Shown: positions 8,737 through 18,844 of the stretch, one piece after another
Numbering within the stretch: position 1 is the first letter of the stretch
How the letters are laid out: every line of letters begins with the position of its first letter
Translations under genes and position numbers: made by a program
The notes under the pieces: generated by a model
Seen by the model: the letters and a program-made list of their open reading frames with translations, nothing else
Database searches by the model: none
Told to the model about the DNA's origin: nothing
Assembly: GCF_014859475.1 (NCBI RefSeq)
Contig: NZ_JACUUE010000011.1
Span: 1 to 32,458, forward strand
Length of the DNA: 32,458 nt
Source: Rhodoferax sp.
GTDB taxonomy: Bacteria > Pseudomonadota > Gammaproteobacteria > Burkholderiales > Burkholderiaceae_C
Reading direction: 5' to 3'

Positions 8737-9300
8737 ATGCTGCCCGGCCTGGAGGCTGCCGAATTACCGGCAGATGCCGTCGAAGTCGGGCGCATCCTTG
8801 ATGCCTGGGGCATCAAGGGATGGTTCAAGGTTCTCCCCTACAGCGCCGATCCCGAGGCGCTTTTTTCTTCCAAAAACTGGTTTCTTCTTCCCACCGAAAA
8901 AGGTGTCAAAACCTTTGAAGGCGTCGGCTTGTTGAAGGTCAAGGAAGCCAAAACCCATTCGAATAGCGTGGTCGCCTGCACTCAGGACATCAACGACCGC
9001 AGCGCTGCGGATGCCCTGCGCGGTGCGCGTATTTTTATTTCGCGCAGCAGCTTTCCCGTCGCACAAAAAGACGAGTACTACTGGGTTGACCTGATCGGGC
9101 TCGATGTCATCAATCGCGAACGCGTGTCCCTGGGTCAGGTGCGCGACCTGTTAACCACCGGCCCACAAACCGTGTTGGTGATCGACCAGGTGCAGGGCGG
9201 CAAAACGGTGGAAATCATGATCCCGTTTGTGGCGGCCTACATTGATGATGTGAGCTTGGCCGAGCGCCGCATTCTGGTGGACTGGCAAGCTGATTATTAA
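8737..9300 (+). CDS. rimM: Ribosome maturation factor RimM (start could also be TTG at 8728)
   Basis: VEVGRILDAWGIKGWFKVLPYS...DEYYWVDLIGLDV...MIPFVAAYIDDVSLAERRILVDW; canonical position between rpsP and trmD. Confidence 0.96.
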   Translation: MLPGLEAAELPADAVEVGRILDAWGIKGWFKVLPYSADPEALFSSKNWFLLPTEKGVKTFEGVGLLKVKEAKTHSNSVVACTQDINDRSAADALRGARIFISRSSFPVAQKDEYYWVDLIGLDVINRERVSLGQVRDLLTTGPQTVLVIDQVQGGKTVEIMIPFVAAYIDDVSLAERRILVDWQADY

Positions 9301-9307
9301 GAGCCTT

Positions 9308-10075
9308 ATGCGATTTGATGTGGTGACGCTGTTTCCGGAGTTGTTGGCGCCATTTTTGCGCACAGGCATCACCCGGCGCGCATTTGAATCCGGTCAAGTC
9401 GATGTGCAATTGCGCAACCTGCGAGATTTTGCACAAGGCAATTACCGCCGGGTTGACGACCGCCCCTTTGGCGGCGGTCCTGGCATGGTGATGATGGCCG
9501 AACCGCTCTCAGAGTGCCTGGCAACCGTTCGTGCCGAGCGCCCCGACAACGCACCTGTTGTGCTGTTTTCACCCATCGGCAAGCCACTCAACCACGCCAT
9601 GGTCACGCGCTGGGCTGGCAGTCGTGGCGCGGTGCTGATTTGTGGTCGCTACGAAGGCATTGACCAGCGTTTTATCGACACCCATGTCAGCGAGCAGATC
9701 AGTCTGGGCGACTTTGTGCTCTCTGGTGGAGAAATCGCCGCCATGGCGCTACTTGACGCCGTGGCCCGGTTGCAACCCGGCGTGCTGGGCGACGCCGACA
9801 GCCACGCACAAGACAGTTTTAACCCAGCGCTGGATGGCTTGCTGGATTGCCCGCATTACACCCGCCCTGAAGTCTGGCAAAGCCAAGCCGTACCAGACGT
9901 GCTGCTGAGCGGCCACCATGTCAACATCGAGCGCTGGCGTCGCGAACAACGCCTGCTACTGAGCCAGCGCCTGCGGCCAGACCTGATCGAACAGGCCCGC
10001 CACGCGGGTCAGTTAAGCCAAAGAGACGAGTCCGTGCTGTCAGGCTATAATCGCGGGCTTCCCGATCCTCTGTAA
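9308..10075 (+). CDS. trmD: tRNA (guanine-N1-)-methyltransferase
   Basis: MRFDVVTLFPELL...DDRPFGGGPGMVMM...ICGRYEGIDQRFIDTHVSEQISLGDFVLSGGE. Confidence 0.98.
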   Translation: MRFDVVTLFPELLAPFLRTGITRRAFESGQVDVQLRNLRDFAQGNYRRVDDRPFGGGPGMVMMAEPLSECLATVRAERPDNAPVVLFSPIGKPLNHAMVTRWAGSRGAVLICGRYEGIDQRFIDTHVSEQISLGDFVLSGGEIAAMALLDAVARLQPGVLGDADSHAQDSFNPALDGLLDCPHYTRPEVWQSQAVPDVLLSGHHVNIERWRREQRLLLSQRLRPDLIEQARHAGQLSQRDESVLSGYNRGLPDPL

Positions 10076-10148
10076 GACCGCCGTTGTGCTTTGCACATTG
10101 GCATACGTCATGGTGACGCTGGTGCTGACATGATCATTGAAAGAAACT

Positions 10149-10532
<384 letters not shown>

Positions 10533-10550
10533 TACGCCAGCACGCTGCCT

Positions 10551-10588
10551 AAAAAAACCGCCTCAGTTCACTGTGGCGGTTTTTTTTC
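10551..10588 (+). terminator. Rho-independent terminator of the rpsP-rimM-trmD-rplS operon
   Basis: AAAAAAACCGCC-tcagttcactgt-GGCGGTTTTTTTT: stem plus T-tract. Confidence 0.9.
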
Positions 10589-10610
10589 GACTCTGTGTCG
10601 CCAGATAACC

Positions 10611-11282
10611 ATGACCATTGCCAAACTTGATCCGCGAACAGTGCCGGTGACGCGGGTGGACCGCCATCTGCCAGCTGTGCACCCCGCGGTACTGCATCCT
10701 GACGCCTTGCGTTCACGGTTTGCCGCACCGCCCGCTTGGCAAGCAGAGTACCTGCTTGAAAAAAAATTCATGGATCGCGCCCCCATGCCCGCCGCAGTGC
10801 TGCTGCCCATTGTGCTGCGCCCGGAACCGACCGTGCTGCTGACCCTGCGCACGCAGCACTTATCGACCCATTCGGGGCAGATCTCCTTTCCGGGCGGCAA
10901 GGTGGATGACACGGATACGGATGCGGTTGCGGCCGCCCTGCGCGAGGCCCAGGAAGAAATTGGTCTGGCGGCGCCCTTTGTGGAAGTGCTGGGCCAGTTG
11001 CCGGTCTATGTCACGGGCTCGGCTTTTCATGTCACACCGGTGGTGGCCCTGATTTCTCCTGACATGATCTTGTGCCCCAACCCGTTTGAGGTCGCCGATG
11101 TGTTCGAGGTGCCACTGGCCTATTTGATGAATCCGGCGCACCATCGCCACCATCGGGCGACTTGGCAAGGCGTCCAGCGTGAATGGTTGTCGATGCTTTA
11201 CCACGATGCGACCACCGAGCGCTTCATCTGGGGGGCAACAGCAGGCATGTTGCGCAACTTTTACCGTTTTTTGCAGGCCTGA
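10611..11282 (+). CDS. NUDIX hydrolase, CoA pyrophosphatase-like (NudL/YeaB type)
   Basis: Nudix box FPGGKVDDTDTDAVAAALREAQEEIGL with CoA-pyrophosphatase-like context (RTQHLSTHSGQISFPGGK). Confidence 0.88.
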   Translation: MTIAKLDPRTVPVTRVDRHLPAVHPAVLHPDALRSRFAAPPAWQAEYLLEKKFMDRAPMPAAVLLPIVLRPEPTVLLTLRTQHLSTHSGQISFPGGKVDDTDTDAVAAALREAQEEIGLAAPFVEVLGQLPVYVTGSAFHVTPVVALISPDMILCPNPFEVADVFEVPLAYLMNPAHHRHHRATWQGVQREWLSMLYHDATTERFIWGATAGMLRNFYRFLQA

Positions 11283-11307
11283 GCCCTGCAACCGCTATGA
11301 TTCAAGC

Positions 11308-12270
11308 ATGAGCTTTATCTCTGTGCTGTTTGCCCTGCTGCTGGAACAGGCGCGCCCCTTGACCAGCGGTAACGCCATCCATGTAGCCATGCGTTCCTGG
11401 GTGCGTTTCTGCAGCCTCAACCTGGATGTCGGCAAGCCTCTGCACGGCTGGCTGGCCTGGGGCTTGGCCGTGCTTGGGCCTTCCGTGATGGCTCTGCTGA
11501 TCTATTGGTCGCTGGATTTTTGGTTCGGCTGGCCATTGGCACTGCTCTGGAGTGCGCTGGTGTTGTATGCATCGCTTGGTTTTCGCCAATTCAGCTTTCA
11601 TTTCACCGAGATCCGCAATGCCCTGGCCAACGACGATGACGCGCTGGCGCGCACGCTGCTGGCGCAGTGGCAAAACATCGACGCCCAGTCCTGGTCGCAC
11701 AGCGAAATGATTGGCCGCCTCATTGAACTCTCCGTACTGGCCGCCCATCGCCATGTTTTTGGGGTGCTGGCCTGGTTTTCTGTGCTGGCGGCGCTTGGTT
11801 TTGGCCCCATGGGTGCCGTGTTGTACCGCTTGGCCGAATTCGTCGTTCGCTATTGGCAACACAAGGGCCAGGCATTGCAGCAGCCCGTCAGCCAGGCCCT
11901 GCAAACCAATGCACTGGCGGCATGGCACTGGATTGACGCCTTGCCGGCAAGGATCACGGTGCTGGGCTTTGCTGTGGTCGGCAATTTCGAAGAGGCCATT
12001 GATGGCTGGCGCCGTTACACAGCGCAATCAGGCACTGACAACGATGGCCTGGTGCTGGCCGCCACTGCCGGCGCCATCAACGTCCAGCTCGGGACAGTGC
12101 AAGGCGCCAACCCACCCGCAACTGCCGGATCGGCGTCGGCCCAAGGCTTCAGTCTGCGCCCGCCTCCCGAATTGGCGCACTTGGCCATTTTGGTCGGTCT
12201 GGTCTGGCGCGCTGTGGTCATGTGGCTGGTGCTTTTGGCCCTCTTGACACTGGCGCGACTCATCGCTTGA
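11308..12270 (+). CDS. CobD/CbiB-like membrane protein
   Basis: MSFISVLFALLLEQARPL...; multiple TM segments and CobD/CbiB-like GxxRRYTAQ region; the ORF extends upstream to 11179 but the membrane protein begins at 11308. Confidence 0.7.
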   Translation: MSFISVLFALLLEQARPLTSGNAIHVAMRSWVRFCSLNLDVGKPLHGWLAWGLAVLGPSVMALLIYWSLDFWFGWPLALLWSALVLYASLGFRQFSFHFTEIRNALANDDDALARTLLAQWQNIDAQSWSHSEMIGRLIELSVLAAHRHVFGVLAWFSVLAALGFGPMGAVLYRLAEFVVRYWQHKGQALQQPVSQALQTNALAAWHWIDALPARITVLGFAVVGNFEEAIDGWRRYTAQSGTDNDGLVLAATAGAINVQLGTVQGANPPATAGSASAQGFSLRPPPELAHLAILVGLVWRAVVMWLVLLALLTLARLIA

Positions 12271-12337
12271 TCCTGAATGAAAACCCCAACGGCATTGCCG
12301 GTCATCAACAGCGACAACTTTTAAAGAGAACCCCGTC

Positions 12338-13420
12338 TTGAACCCCCAATTGATCAGCCCCATCGTCGGGCAACTGGTGCCTTATGTGCCTGGCGAGCAA
12401 CCCAAAGTGGCCAATCTGGTCAAGCTCAACACCAACGAAAACCCCTATCCGCCCTCGCCACGCGTGGTGTCGGCCATCAGCCAAGCCGCTCAACAGGGCC
12501 TGCAGCTTTACCCCGACCCCGACGGCACGGTGCTGCGCCAGGCCATTGCCAACAACTTTGGCCTCAAGCCGCAGCAGGTATTTTTGGGCAACGGCTCCGA
12601 CGAGGTGCTGGCACATGCCTTTTTTGCCTTTTTCCAGCAGAATTGCCCGCTGCTGATGCCCGACATCAGCTACAGCTTTTACAAGGTGTATTGCGGCTTG
12701 TACGGCATCGCGGCACACACCGTGCCACTGCGCGAAGGCCTGCAATTGCATGTGGCCGACTACGCCTGTGCGGCCGACCAAAGCGTCGCCGGCGTGGTGA
12801 TTGCCAACCCCAATGCACCCACCGGCATCGGCCTGCCATTGGCCGACATAGAAACCCTGCTGCAAATGCACCCGAACCGGGTGGTGCTGATCGACGAAGC
12901 CTATGTGGACTTTGGTGGCCAGACCGCCATGGCCCTGATTGATCGCTACCCTAACCTGCTGGTGGTGCACACGCTGTCCAAGTCACGCTCGCTGGCTGGC
13001 CTGCGCATCGGCTATGCCTGTGGTCAGGCGCACTTGATCGAAGCGCTGAACCGCGTCAAGAACAGCTTCAACTCCTACCCACTGGACCGGCTGGCGCTGG
13101 CCGGTGGTGTCGCCGCCTTTGAAGACCAACCCTATTTTGAGCAAACCCGCCAGGCCGTGATGAGCAGCCGCGAAGGCTTGGTGCTGGCGCTGGAAGACCT
13201 GGGTTTTGTGGTGCTGCCCTCGCAAACCAATTTTGTCTTTGCCCGTCACCCCGGTCATGCGGGAGCTGAGCTGGCAGCCGGGTTGCGCGCGCAAGGCGTG
13301 CTGGTGCGGCATTTCAAACAGCCGCGCATCGACCCTTTTTTGCGCATCAGCGTGGGCACACCCGCGCAATGCGAGCAACTGGTCAAGGCGCTGGCGCAAC
13401 TGGTCAACGCCCAGGCTTGA
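12338..13420 (+). CDS. hisC: Histidinol-phosphate aminotransferase (TTG start)
   Basis: [13 protein letters not shown]...LGNGSDEVL...NPNAPTG...LIDEAYVDF...[17 protein letters not shown] (PLP-lysine motif). Confidence 0.95.
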   Translation: MNPQLISPIVGQLVPYVPGEQPKVANLVKLNTNENPYPPSPRVVSAISQAAQQGLQLYPDPDGTVLRQAIANNFGLKPQQVFLGNGSDEVLAHAFFAFFQQNCPLLMPDISYSFYKVYCGLYGIAAHTVPLREGLQLHVADYACAADQSVAGVVIANPNAPTGIGLPLADIETLLQMHPNRVVLIDEAYVDFGGQTAMALIDRYPNLLVVHTLSKSRSLAGLRIGYACGQAHLIEALNRVKNSFNSYPLDRLALAGGVAAFEDQPYFEQTRQAVMSSREGLVLALEDLGFVVLPSQTNFVFARHPGHAGAELAAGLRAQGVLVRHFKQPRIDPFLRISVGTPAQCEQLVKALAQLVNAQA

Positions 13421-13424
13421 TCTC

Positions 13425-14342
13425 TTAATAACGCCGCCTCTGCTTCAGCTCGGCATAAAGGTCGCTGTAAATCTGATACCGATTCACACTGATGCTGTCA
13501 GGCTTGTCGTCTGAATTCACCGCAGCAATCACGCCACAGCCCGGTTCATGCAAGTGGCTGCAGTTGTAGAACTTGCAGTTTTTGACATGGGGCTTGATGT
13601 CGGGCATGTAGGCTGCCAGTTGCGCCGGGTCGATGTGGTTCAGGCCAAATTCCTGGAACCCGGGCGAATCGATCAAGGCCGTTGTTTTTTTCGCATCCAC
13701 CCAGTACCAGGTGGTGCTCGTGGTGGTGTGTTTGCCGCTGCTCAGGGCTTGTGACAAAACGCCGGTTTGCACCAGCGCGCCGGGAATCAGGCAGTTGACC
13801 AAGGTGCTTTTTCCCGCCCCTGACGGCCCCAGCACCAGCGTGGTTTGACCGGCCAAGCGCTGGCTCAGGGCAGCGCGCCCCGCGGCTTCGTCCATGAGCG
13901 ACAGTGCCAGCACCTCGTAGCCCATGTGGCGGTAAGGCGCCAGCCAGTTCCAGGCACGGGCAAAAGGCTCGGTGAGGTCGCTTTTATTCAGCGCAATGAT
14001 CGGCCTGATGTGCTGCTCTTCGGCCGCGATCAGGGCACGGCTTAGTTGGCTGCTGGAAAATTCGGGTTCGGCGGCAATCAGGATCAGCACCTGGTCCAGG
14101 TTGGCGGCGAACATCTTGGTGCGCACATCGTCCTGACGGTAAAACAGGTTGCGTCGCGGCTCGATTTTCTCGATCGTGCCCTCGTCTTGCGAGGCTAGCC
14201 AAAGCACCCTGTCCCCCACCACGCCCTGGCTTTTTTTGCCTCTTGAGTGGCAAATCAGACGCTCACCCGCATCGCTCTCAACCAAAAAGTGGCGCCCGTA
14301 ATTGGCCACGATCAGGCCGGGTACCGATTTCGGATGGGTCAT
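13425..14342 (-). CDS. rsgA: Ribosome small subunit-dependent GTPase A
   Basis: Circularly permuted GTPase: ALNKSDL, GPSGAGKSTLVNCL, DSPGFQEFGL, plus Cys/His zinc site NCKFYNCSHLHEPGC. Confidence 0.97.
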   Translation of the reverse strand: MTHPKSVPGLIVANYGRHFLVESDAGERLICHSRGKKSQGVVGDRVLWLASQDEGTIEKIEPRRNLFYRQDDVRTKMFAANLDQVLILIAAEPEFSSSQLSRALIAAEEQHIRPIIALNKSDLTEPFARAWNWLAPYRHMGYEVLALSLMDEAAGRAALSQRLAGQTTLVLGPSGAGKSTLVNCLIPGALVQTGVLSQALSSGKHTTTSTTWYWVDAKKTTALIDSPGFQEFGLNHIDPAQLAAYMPDIKPHVKNCKFYNCSHLHEPGCGVIAAVNSDDKPDSISVNRYQIYSDLYAELKQRRRY

Positions 14343-14671
14343 GAAAGCTTTGGTCCGTCAGCGCCCGGCAAAGCGTCCACCGCAGCCGCGCAGTCAAAGT
14401 CGGCCTGCGAGAGCCCTGCTACATCGTGCGTGCTGTAGCGCACCGTGCAGCGGTTAAATTGCACGACCAGTTCGGGGTGATGGTTGCGAGCCTGGGCTAG
14501 CCAGGCCACGGTATTGACAAACAGCAGGGTCTGGGCGTAATCGGCAAAACGGAAGGTTTTCTCGATCACCACCGCAGCGCCATCCCCGCTCAGATGCCAG
14601 CCCTCCAGCTTGACCAGTTTGGTCACAATTTCAGTCGCCGTGAAGGCACGTGCTGGGTGGTTTAAAGACAT
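14339..14671 (-). CDS. 4a-hydroxytetrahydrobiopterin dehydratase (pterin-4-alpha-carbinolamine dehydratase)
   Basis: GWHLSGDGAAVVIEKTFRFADYAQTLLFVNTVAWLAQARNHHPELVVQFNRCTVRYSTHDVAGLSQADFDCAA; ATGA overlap with rsgA. Confidence 0.93.
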   Translation of the reverse strand: MSLNHPARAFTATEIVTKLVKLEGWHLSGDGAAVVIEKTFRFADYAQTLLFVNTVAWLAQARNHHPELVVQFNRCTVRYSTHDVAGLSQADFDCAAAVDALPGADGPKLS

Positions 14672-14687
14672 GGTGAACTCAAAAAAA

Positions 14688-15977
14688 TCAATGCGGTACC
14701 GCGGCACCAACCTGCATGCGTTCCAACCGCTCCGTTGCACCAGGGTGCGAGTAATAAAAGCGCACATACAACGGGTCTGGTGTCAGGGTAGCAGCATTGT
14801 CCTCATAGAGCTTGAGCAGCGCCGTCGATAAATCCTGCGCACTGGTTTGGGAGACGGCATAAGCGTCAGCCTCAAACTCATGCTTGCGCGACAACTGGGC
14901 AAAAACGGGGGCGATGAAGAAACTGAACACCGGCATGGCCAGCATGAACAGCAGCAAGGCCAGCGCATCGTTGCTTGATGCCACGTTGGGCTGAACTCCC
15001 AGCCCGGTGTAAAACCAGAGCTGCTGCGTCAAATAGCCCAGCAGCGCAAAACCGGCCAGGCTCAGGGCAAACATCGAGACGATGCGTTTGATGATGTGTT
15101 TGTGCTTGAAATGCCCCAGCTCATGCGCCAGCACCGCGTCCACTTCGGGGGCACTGAGTTTGGCCAGCAGCGTGTCGTAAAAGACCACCCGCTTGGCAGC
15201 GCCAAAACCGGTGAAATAGGCGTTGGCATGGGCGCTACGCTTGCTGCCATCCATCACGAACAGGCCTTTGGCAGAAAAGCCGCAACGCTGCATCAAGGCT
15301 GTGACGCGAGAGCGCAAAGCTTCGTCTTCCAGTGGGGCAAACTTGTTGAACAGCGGCGCAATCAGGGTCGGGTAGATCACCAACAACAACAGATTGAAAC
15401 CCATCCAGAACAACCAGGCCCACAGCCACCACAGGCTGCCGGTGGCGGCCATCATCCAGAGAATCAGGGCGGCGATCGGCAGACCGATCAGGGCACCGAT
15501 CAGGCTGGATTTAAGCAGGTCGGCCAGCCACAGCTTGAGCGTCATCTTGTTGAAACCAAAGCGCTGCTCCAGCACAAAGGTCTGGTACCAGGACAGCGGC
15601 AGATCGATCGCGCCACTGAGCACCACAAAGGCCATCAGCAAGGCCAGTTGCTGGGTCATGCCATGGCCCAGCAATTGCACCAGCGCCTGGTTCAGGGCAG
15701 AGAGCCCGCCCAGCAGCGTCCAGCCCAACAGCACGGCGGCGCCCAAGGCCATTTCGAGCAGACCCAGGCGCGCTTTGGCCAGCGTGTAATCGGCCGCCTT
15801 TTGATGCGCTGCCAGGGAAACGGTGGATGCAAAAGCTGCGGGAACCTGCGCGCGGTGTTGCGCCACATGGCGAATCTGGCGCGAGCTGAGCCAGAACCGC
15901 AGCCACAAGCCCAGCCCCAAGGCGGCGGCAAACAACGCGGTCAAGCCAAGCGAGGCAGTCAATAGCGAGTCAGTCAT
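14688..15977 (-). CDS. M48 family (Ste24-like) zinc metallopeptidase, membrane-bound
   Basis: HELGH zinc motif in [27 protein letters not shown] third-ligand motif, multiple TM segments. Confidence 0.95.
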   Translation of the reverse strand: MTDSLLTASLGLTALFAAALGLGLWLRFWLSSRQIRHVAQHRAQVPAAFASTVSLAAHQKAADYTLAKARLGLLEMALGAAVLLGWTLLGGLSALNQALVQLLGHGMTQQLALLMAFVVLSGAIDLPLSWYQTFVLEQRFGFNKMTLKLWLADLLKSSLIGALIGLPIAALILWMMAATGSLWWLWAWLFWMGFNLLLLVIYPTLIAPLFNKFAPLEDEALRSRVTALMQRCGFSAKGLFVMDGSKRSAHANAYFTGFGAAKRVVFYDTLLAKLSAPEVDAVLAHELGHFKHKHIIKRIVSMFALSLAGFALLGYLTQQLWFYTGLGVQPNVASSNDALALLLFMLAMPVFSFFIAPVFAQLSRKHEFEADAYAVSQTSAQDLSTALLKLYEDNAATLTPDPLYVRFYYSHPGATERLERMQVGAAVPH

Positions 15978-16014
15978 GGGCGCGGAGTTTAGGGCATCGG
16001 TGACAATTCAGGCC

Positions 16015-16602
16015 ATGCACAACGCCAACACCCCCACTGAAGCTGCGCCACTGGCCAAATCGGATCTCAACCTGGTCTGGCTGGATTGCGAGATGACCGG
16101 CCTGAACCCGGAGCACGACCGCATCATTGAAATCGCGGTGATCGTGACCGACGCACATTTAAAACAACGCATTGAGGGCCCGGTGCTGGTGATCCACCAA
16201 AGTGACGCCATGCTCGACGGCATGGACAAATGGAACACCAGCACGCACGGCAAAAGCGGCCTGACTGACAAGGTCAAGGCGGCCACATTGACAGAAGAAG
16301 AGGCCGAACAACAGCTGCTCACATTCCTGGGCCATTACGTGCCCAAGGGCAACGTCCCGATGTGTGGCAACAGCATTGGCCAGGACCGTCGTTTTCTGGC
16401 CAAGTACATGCCCAAACTCGAAGCCTTTTTCCACTACCGCAACCTTGACGTCAGCACCCTCAAGGAACTCTCCAAGCGCTGGGCGCCAGGGGTATGCAAG
16501 GGCTTTAAAAAGAAGCAGCGGCACACCGCATTGGCCGACGTGCACGAGTCCATCGACGAGTTGGAACATTACCGCACGCACTTTCTGAAGCTGCCCGACT
16601 GA
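16015..16602 (+). CDS. orn: Oligoribonuclease
   Basis: [27 protein letters not shown]...[37 protein letters not shown]. Confidence 0.97.
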   Translation: MHNANTPTEAAPLAKSDLNLVWLDCEMTGLNPEHDRIIEIAVIVTDAHLKQRIEGPVLVIHQSDAMLDGMDKWNTSTHGKSGLTDKVKAATLTEEEAEQQLLTFLGHYVPKGNVPMCGNSIGQDRRFLAKYMPKLEAFFHYRNLDVSTLKELSKRWAPGVCKGFKKKQRHTALADVHESIDELEHYRTHFLKLPD

Positions 16603-16656
16603 TCTCATTTGAGCCGCTTACAAAATTTACGGCTCGGTAGAAACCCGAATCTATGG

Positions 16657-16879
16657 CATAATGCAAGGCTTCGCTGAAATCACAGCGTATTTGTACATCT
16701 CCCAACATTCACTGGGTCTCGTGCCAGGTTTTTTTCAACCTGCCTTAAAAAGACCCCCCAGCTCCTCGACGCACTCACCTTGCTGAGTCAGAGCCGGTTC
16801 CGTTTGATGGTTGATGTTTTTTAACCATGAACGCGGCCACCGCACAACCTGCGGCGCTCTTCGTTTTTTAGGATATTTC
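16657..16879 (+). promoter_or_regulatory. Candidate promoter (CATAAT, 16657-16662) and long 5' leader of the DEAD-box helicase gene
   Basis: About 210 nt non-coding leader with hairpins CAGGTT-tttttc-AACCTG (16725-16742) and CCGCA-CAACC-TGCGG near its 3' end. Confidence 0.4.
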
Positions 16880-18754
16880 ATGACTGACGCTACCTTAGCG
16901 GCGGGCGAACTTTCGTCTGCCGAAAACATCACCACTGACATCAACGTGTTGCCACACGACATCGTCGAAACCCCCGATGCCATCGACGTGCCAGCGGCTG
17001 CAGCCCCGGCTGCGGCAGACATTCCCAACGGCTTTGTCACACTGGGCCTGGCCCCGGAGCTGATCCAGGCGGTCAAAGACCTGGGCTTTACCCAGCCCAC
17101 CACGGTGCAACTTAAAACCATTCCGCTGGCCATGCAAGGTGTCAGTGACGACGGCAACAGCGCCCGCTTCATCGACCTGATGGTCTCAAGCCAGACCGGC
17201 AGCGGCAAAACCGCCGCCTTTTTGTTGCCCATGCTGCATACCTTGCTCAAACAGCAAGAACAAGTTGAAATCGATGCCCGTGCCGAATACGAGCGCGCTG
17301 TGGCCGAAGCCACCGCCAAAGGCGAGGCGCCTCCCAAGCGCGCCAAGCGCAAAGACCCGACCAATCCGCGCCATTTCAGTGCCCCTACCCCGGGTGCCCT
17401 GATTGTTTGCCCGACGCGTGAACTGGCCCAGCAAGTGGCACACGACGCCATCGACCTGGTACAGCATTGCCGTGGTCTGCGCGTAGCCAACATCGTCGGC
17501 GGCATGCCTTACCAGTTGCAGATTGCCAAGTTGCAAAACGCCAACCTGGTGGTGGCCACCCCGGGCCGTTTGCTCGACCTGCAACGCTCAATGCAAATCA
17601 AACTCGACCAAGTGCAGTTTCTGGTGGTCGATGAGGCCGACCGCATGCTTGATCTGGGTTTCTCAGACGACCTGGCAGAAATCAACCAGCTCACCATCGA
17701 CCGCAAGCAGACCATGATGTTCAGCGCCACCTTTGCGCCGCGCATCCAGCAACTGGCCTCCCGCGTGATGCGCGAACCGCAGCGCATCACCATCGACAGC
17801 CCGCAAGAAAAGCACGCCAACATCAAGCAGGTGCTGTTCTGGGCCGACAACGCCCAGCACAAGCGCAAACTGCTCGACCACTGGCTGCGCGACAGCACCA
17901 TCAACCAGGCCATCGTCTTTGCCAGCACCCAGATCGAGTGCGACGGCCTGGCAAACGATTTGCAGCAAGAGGGCTTCGATGCGGTGGCGCTGCACGGTGC
18001 CCTGAGCCAGGGCCTGCGTAACCGCCGTCTGATGGCGCTGCGCCAGGGCCATGTCCAGATATTGGTGGCGACCGATGTGGCAGCCCGCGGCATCGACGTG
18101 CCCACAGTCACCCACGTGTTCAACTTTGGCCTGCCCATGAAAGCCGAAGACTACACCCACCGCATTGGCCGCACCGGCCGCGCCGGCCGTGACGGCCTGG
18201 CCGTGACGTTTGCCGAACTGCGTGACCGCCGCAAGATTTTCGACATCGAATCATTCAACCGCCAGCCCATCAAGGCCGAAGTGGTGCCAGGGCTGGAGCC
18301 CAAGCAGCGCATCCCCGAGTCACGCCCCAGCGGCTTTGGTGGCCGCGACAACCGGGGTGGTGGCGACTTCAACAGCCGCGACCGCAAATTTGGTGGTGGC
18401 GGTCGCAGCGCTGGCTTCGATGCCCCGCGTGGCGGCTTCGGCGACCGCAATACCAATGGCCCCCGCGTGGTGGGCGCAGGCAATTACCAGGGCAACGGCG
18501 GCGGCTTTGCCGGCCGTGAAGGTCGCTCTTTCGCACCGCGTGAAAGCGCCCCGCGTGAAGGCTTCAACTACGAGCGCAAGGGGGGTTTTAACGACCGCTT
18601 TGCCGGCGACCGCAACACATCTGCTGCACCGCGCGGTGATTTTGCTGCCCGCAAACCAGCCTTTGGCAAGCCCGCGTTTTCAAAACCCGCAGGTGGTGGC
18701 AAGGTGTTCGTGCCGCGTGACGCGCAAAAGCGCTTTTCCAAAACCGATCGCTAA
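16880..18754 (+). CDS. DEAD/DEAH-box ATP-dependent RNA helicase, RhlE-like, with Gly/Arg-rich C-terminal tail
   Basis: Q-motif, GSGKT, PTRELA, TPGRLLDL, VDEADRMLD, SAT, HRIGRTGRAGRDG motifs; C-terminal GGRDNRGGGDFNSRDRKFGGGGR tail. Confidence 0.93.
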   Translation: MTDATLAAGELSSAENITTDINVLPHDIVETPDAIDVPAAAAPAAADIPNGFVTLGLAPELIQAVKDLGFTQPTTVQLKTIPLAMQGVSDDGNSARFIDLMVSSQTGSGKTAAFLLPMLHTLLKQQEQVEIDARAEYERAVAEATAKGEAPPKRAKRKDPTNPRHFSAPTPGALIVCPTRELAQQVAHDAIDLVQHCRGLRVANIVGGMPYQLQIAKLQNANLVVATPGRLLDLQRSMQIKLDQVQFLVVDEADRMLDLGFSDDLAEINQLTIDRKQTMMFSATFAPRIQQLASRVMREPQRITIDSPQEKHANIKQVLFWADNAQHKRKLLDHWLRDSTINQAIVFASTQIECDGLANDLQQEGFDAVALHGALSQGLRNRRLMALRQGHVQILVATDVAARGIDVPTVTHVFNFGLPMKAEDYTHRIGRTGRAGRDGLAVTFAELRDRRKIFDIESFNRQPIKAEVVPGLEPKQRIPESRPSGFGGRDNRGGGDFNSRDRKFGGGGRSAGFDAPRGGFGDRNTNGPRVVGAGNYQGNGGGFAGREGRSFAPRESAPREGFNYERKGGFNDRFAGDRNTSAAPRGDFAARKPAFGKPAFSKPAGGGKVFVPRDAQKRFSKTDR

Positions 18755-18772
18755 CTGACCCCGACTTCAGAC

Positions 18773-18807
18773 AAAGCCCGCTGATTGCAGAGTCAGCGGG
18801 CTTTTTT
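18773..18807 (+). terminator. Rho-independent terminator downstream of the helicase gene
   Basis: 12-bp perfect stem AAAGCCCGCTGA / TCAGCGGGCTTT with T-tract. Confidence 0.93.
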
Positions 18808-18844
18808 GTGGCTGTCAGCAGCACAGCGCACGGCAGCACCAATC

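Noticed and set aside
16611-16635. GAGCCG...CGGCTC inverted repeat after orn as an intrinsic terminator
   Set aside because: No T-tract after the stem and a long A/T loop; too weak to call
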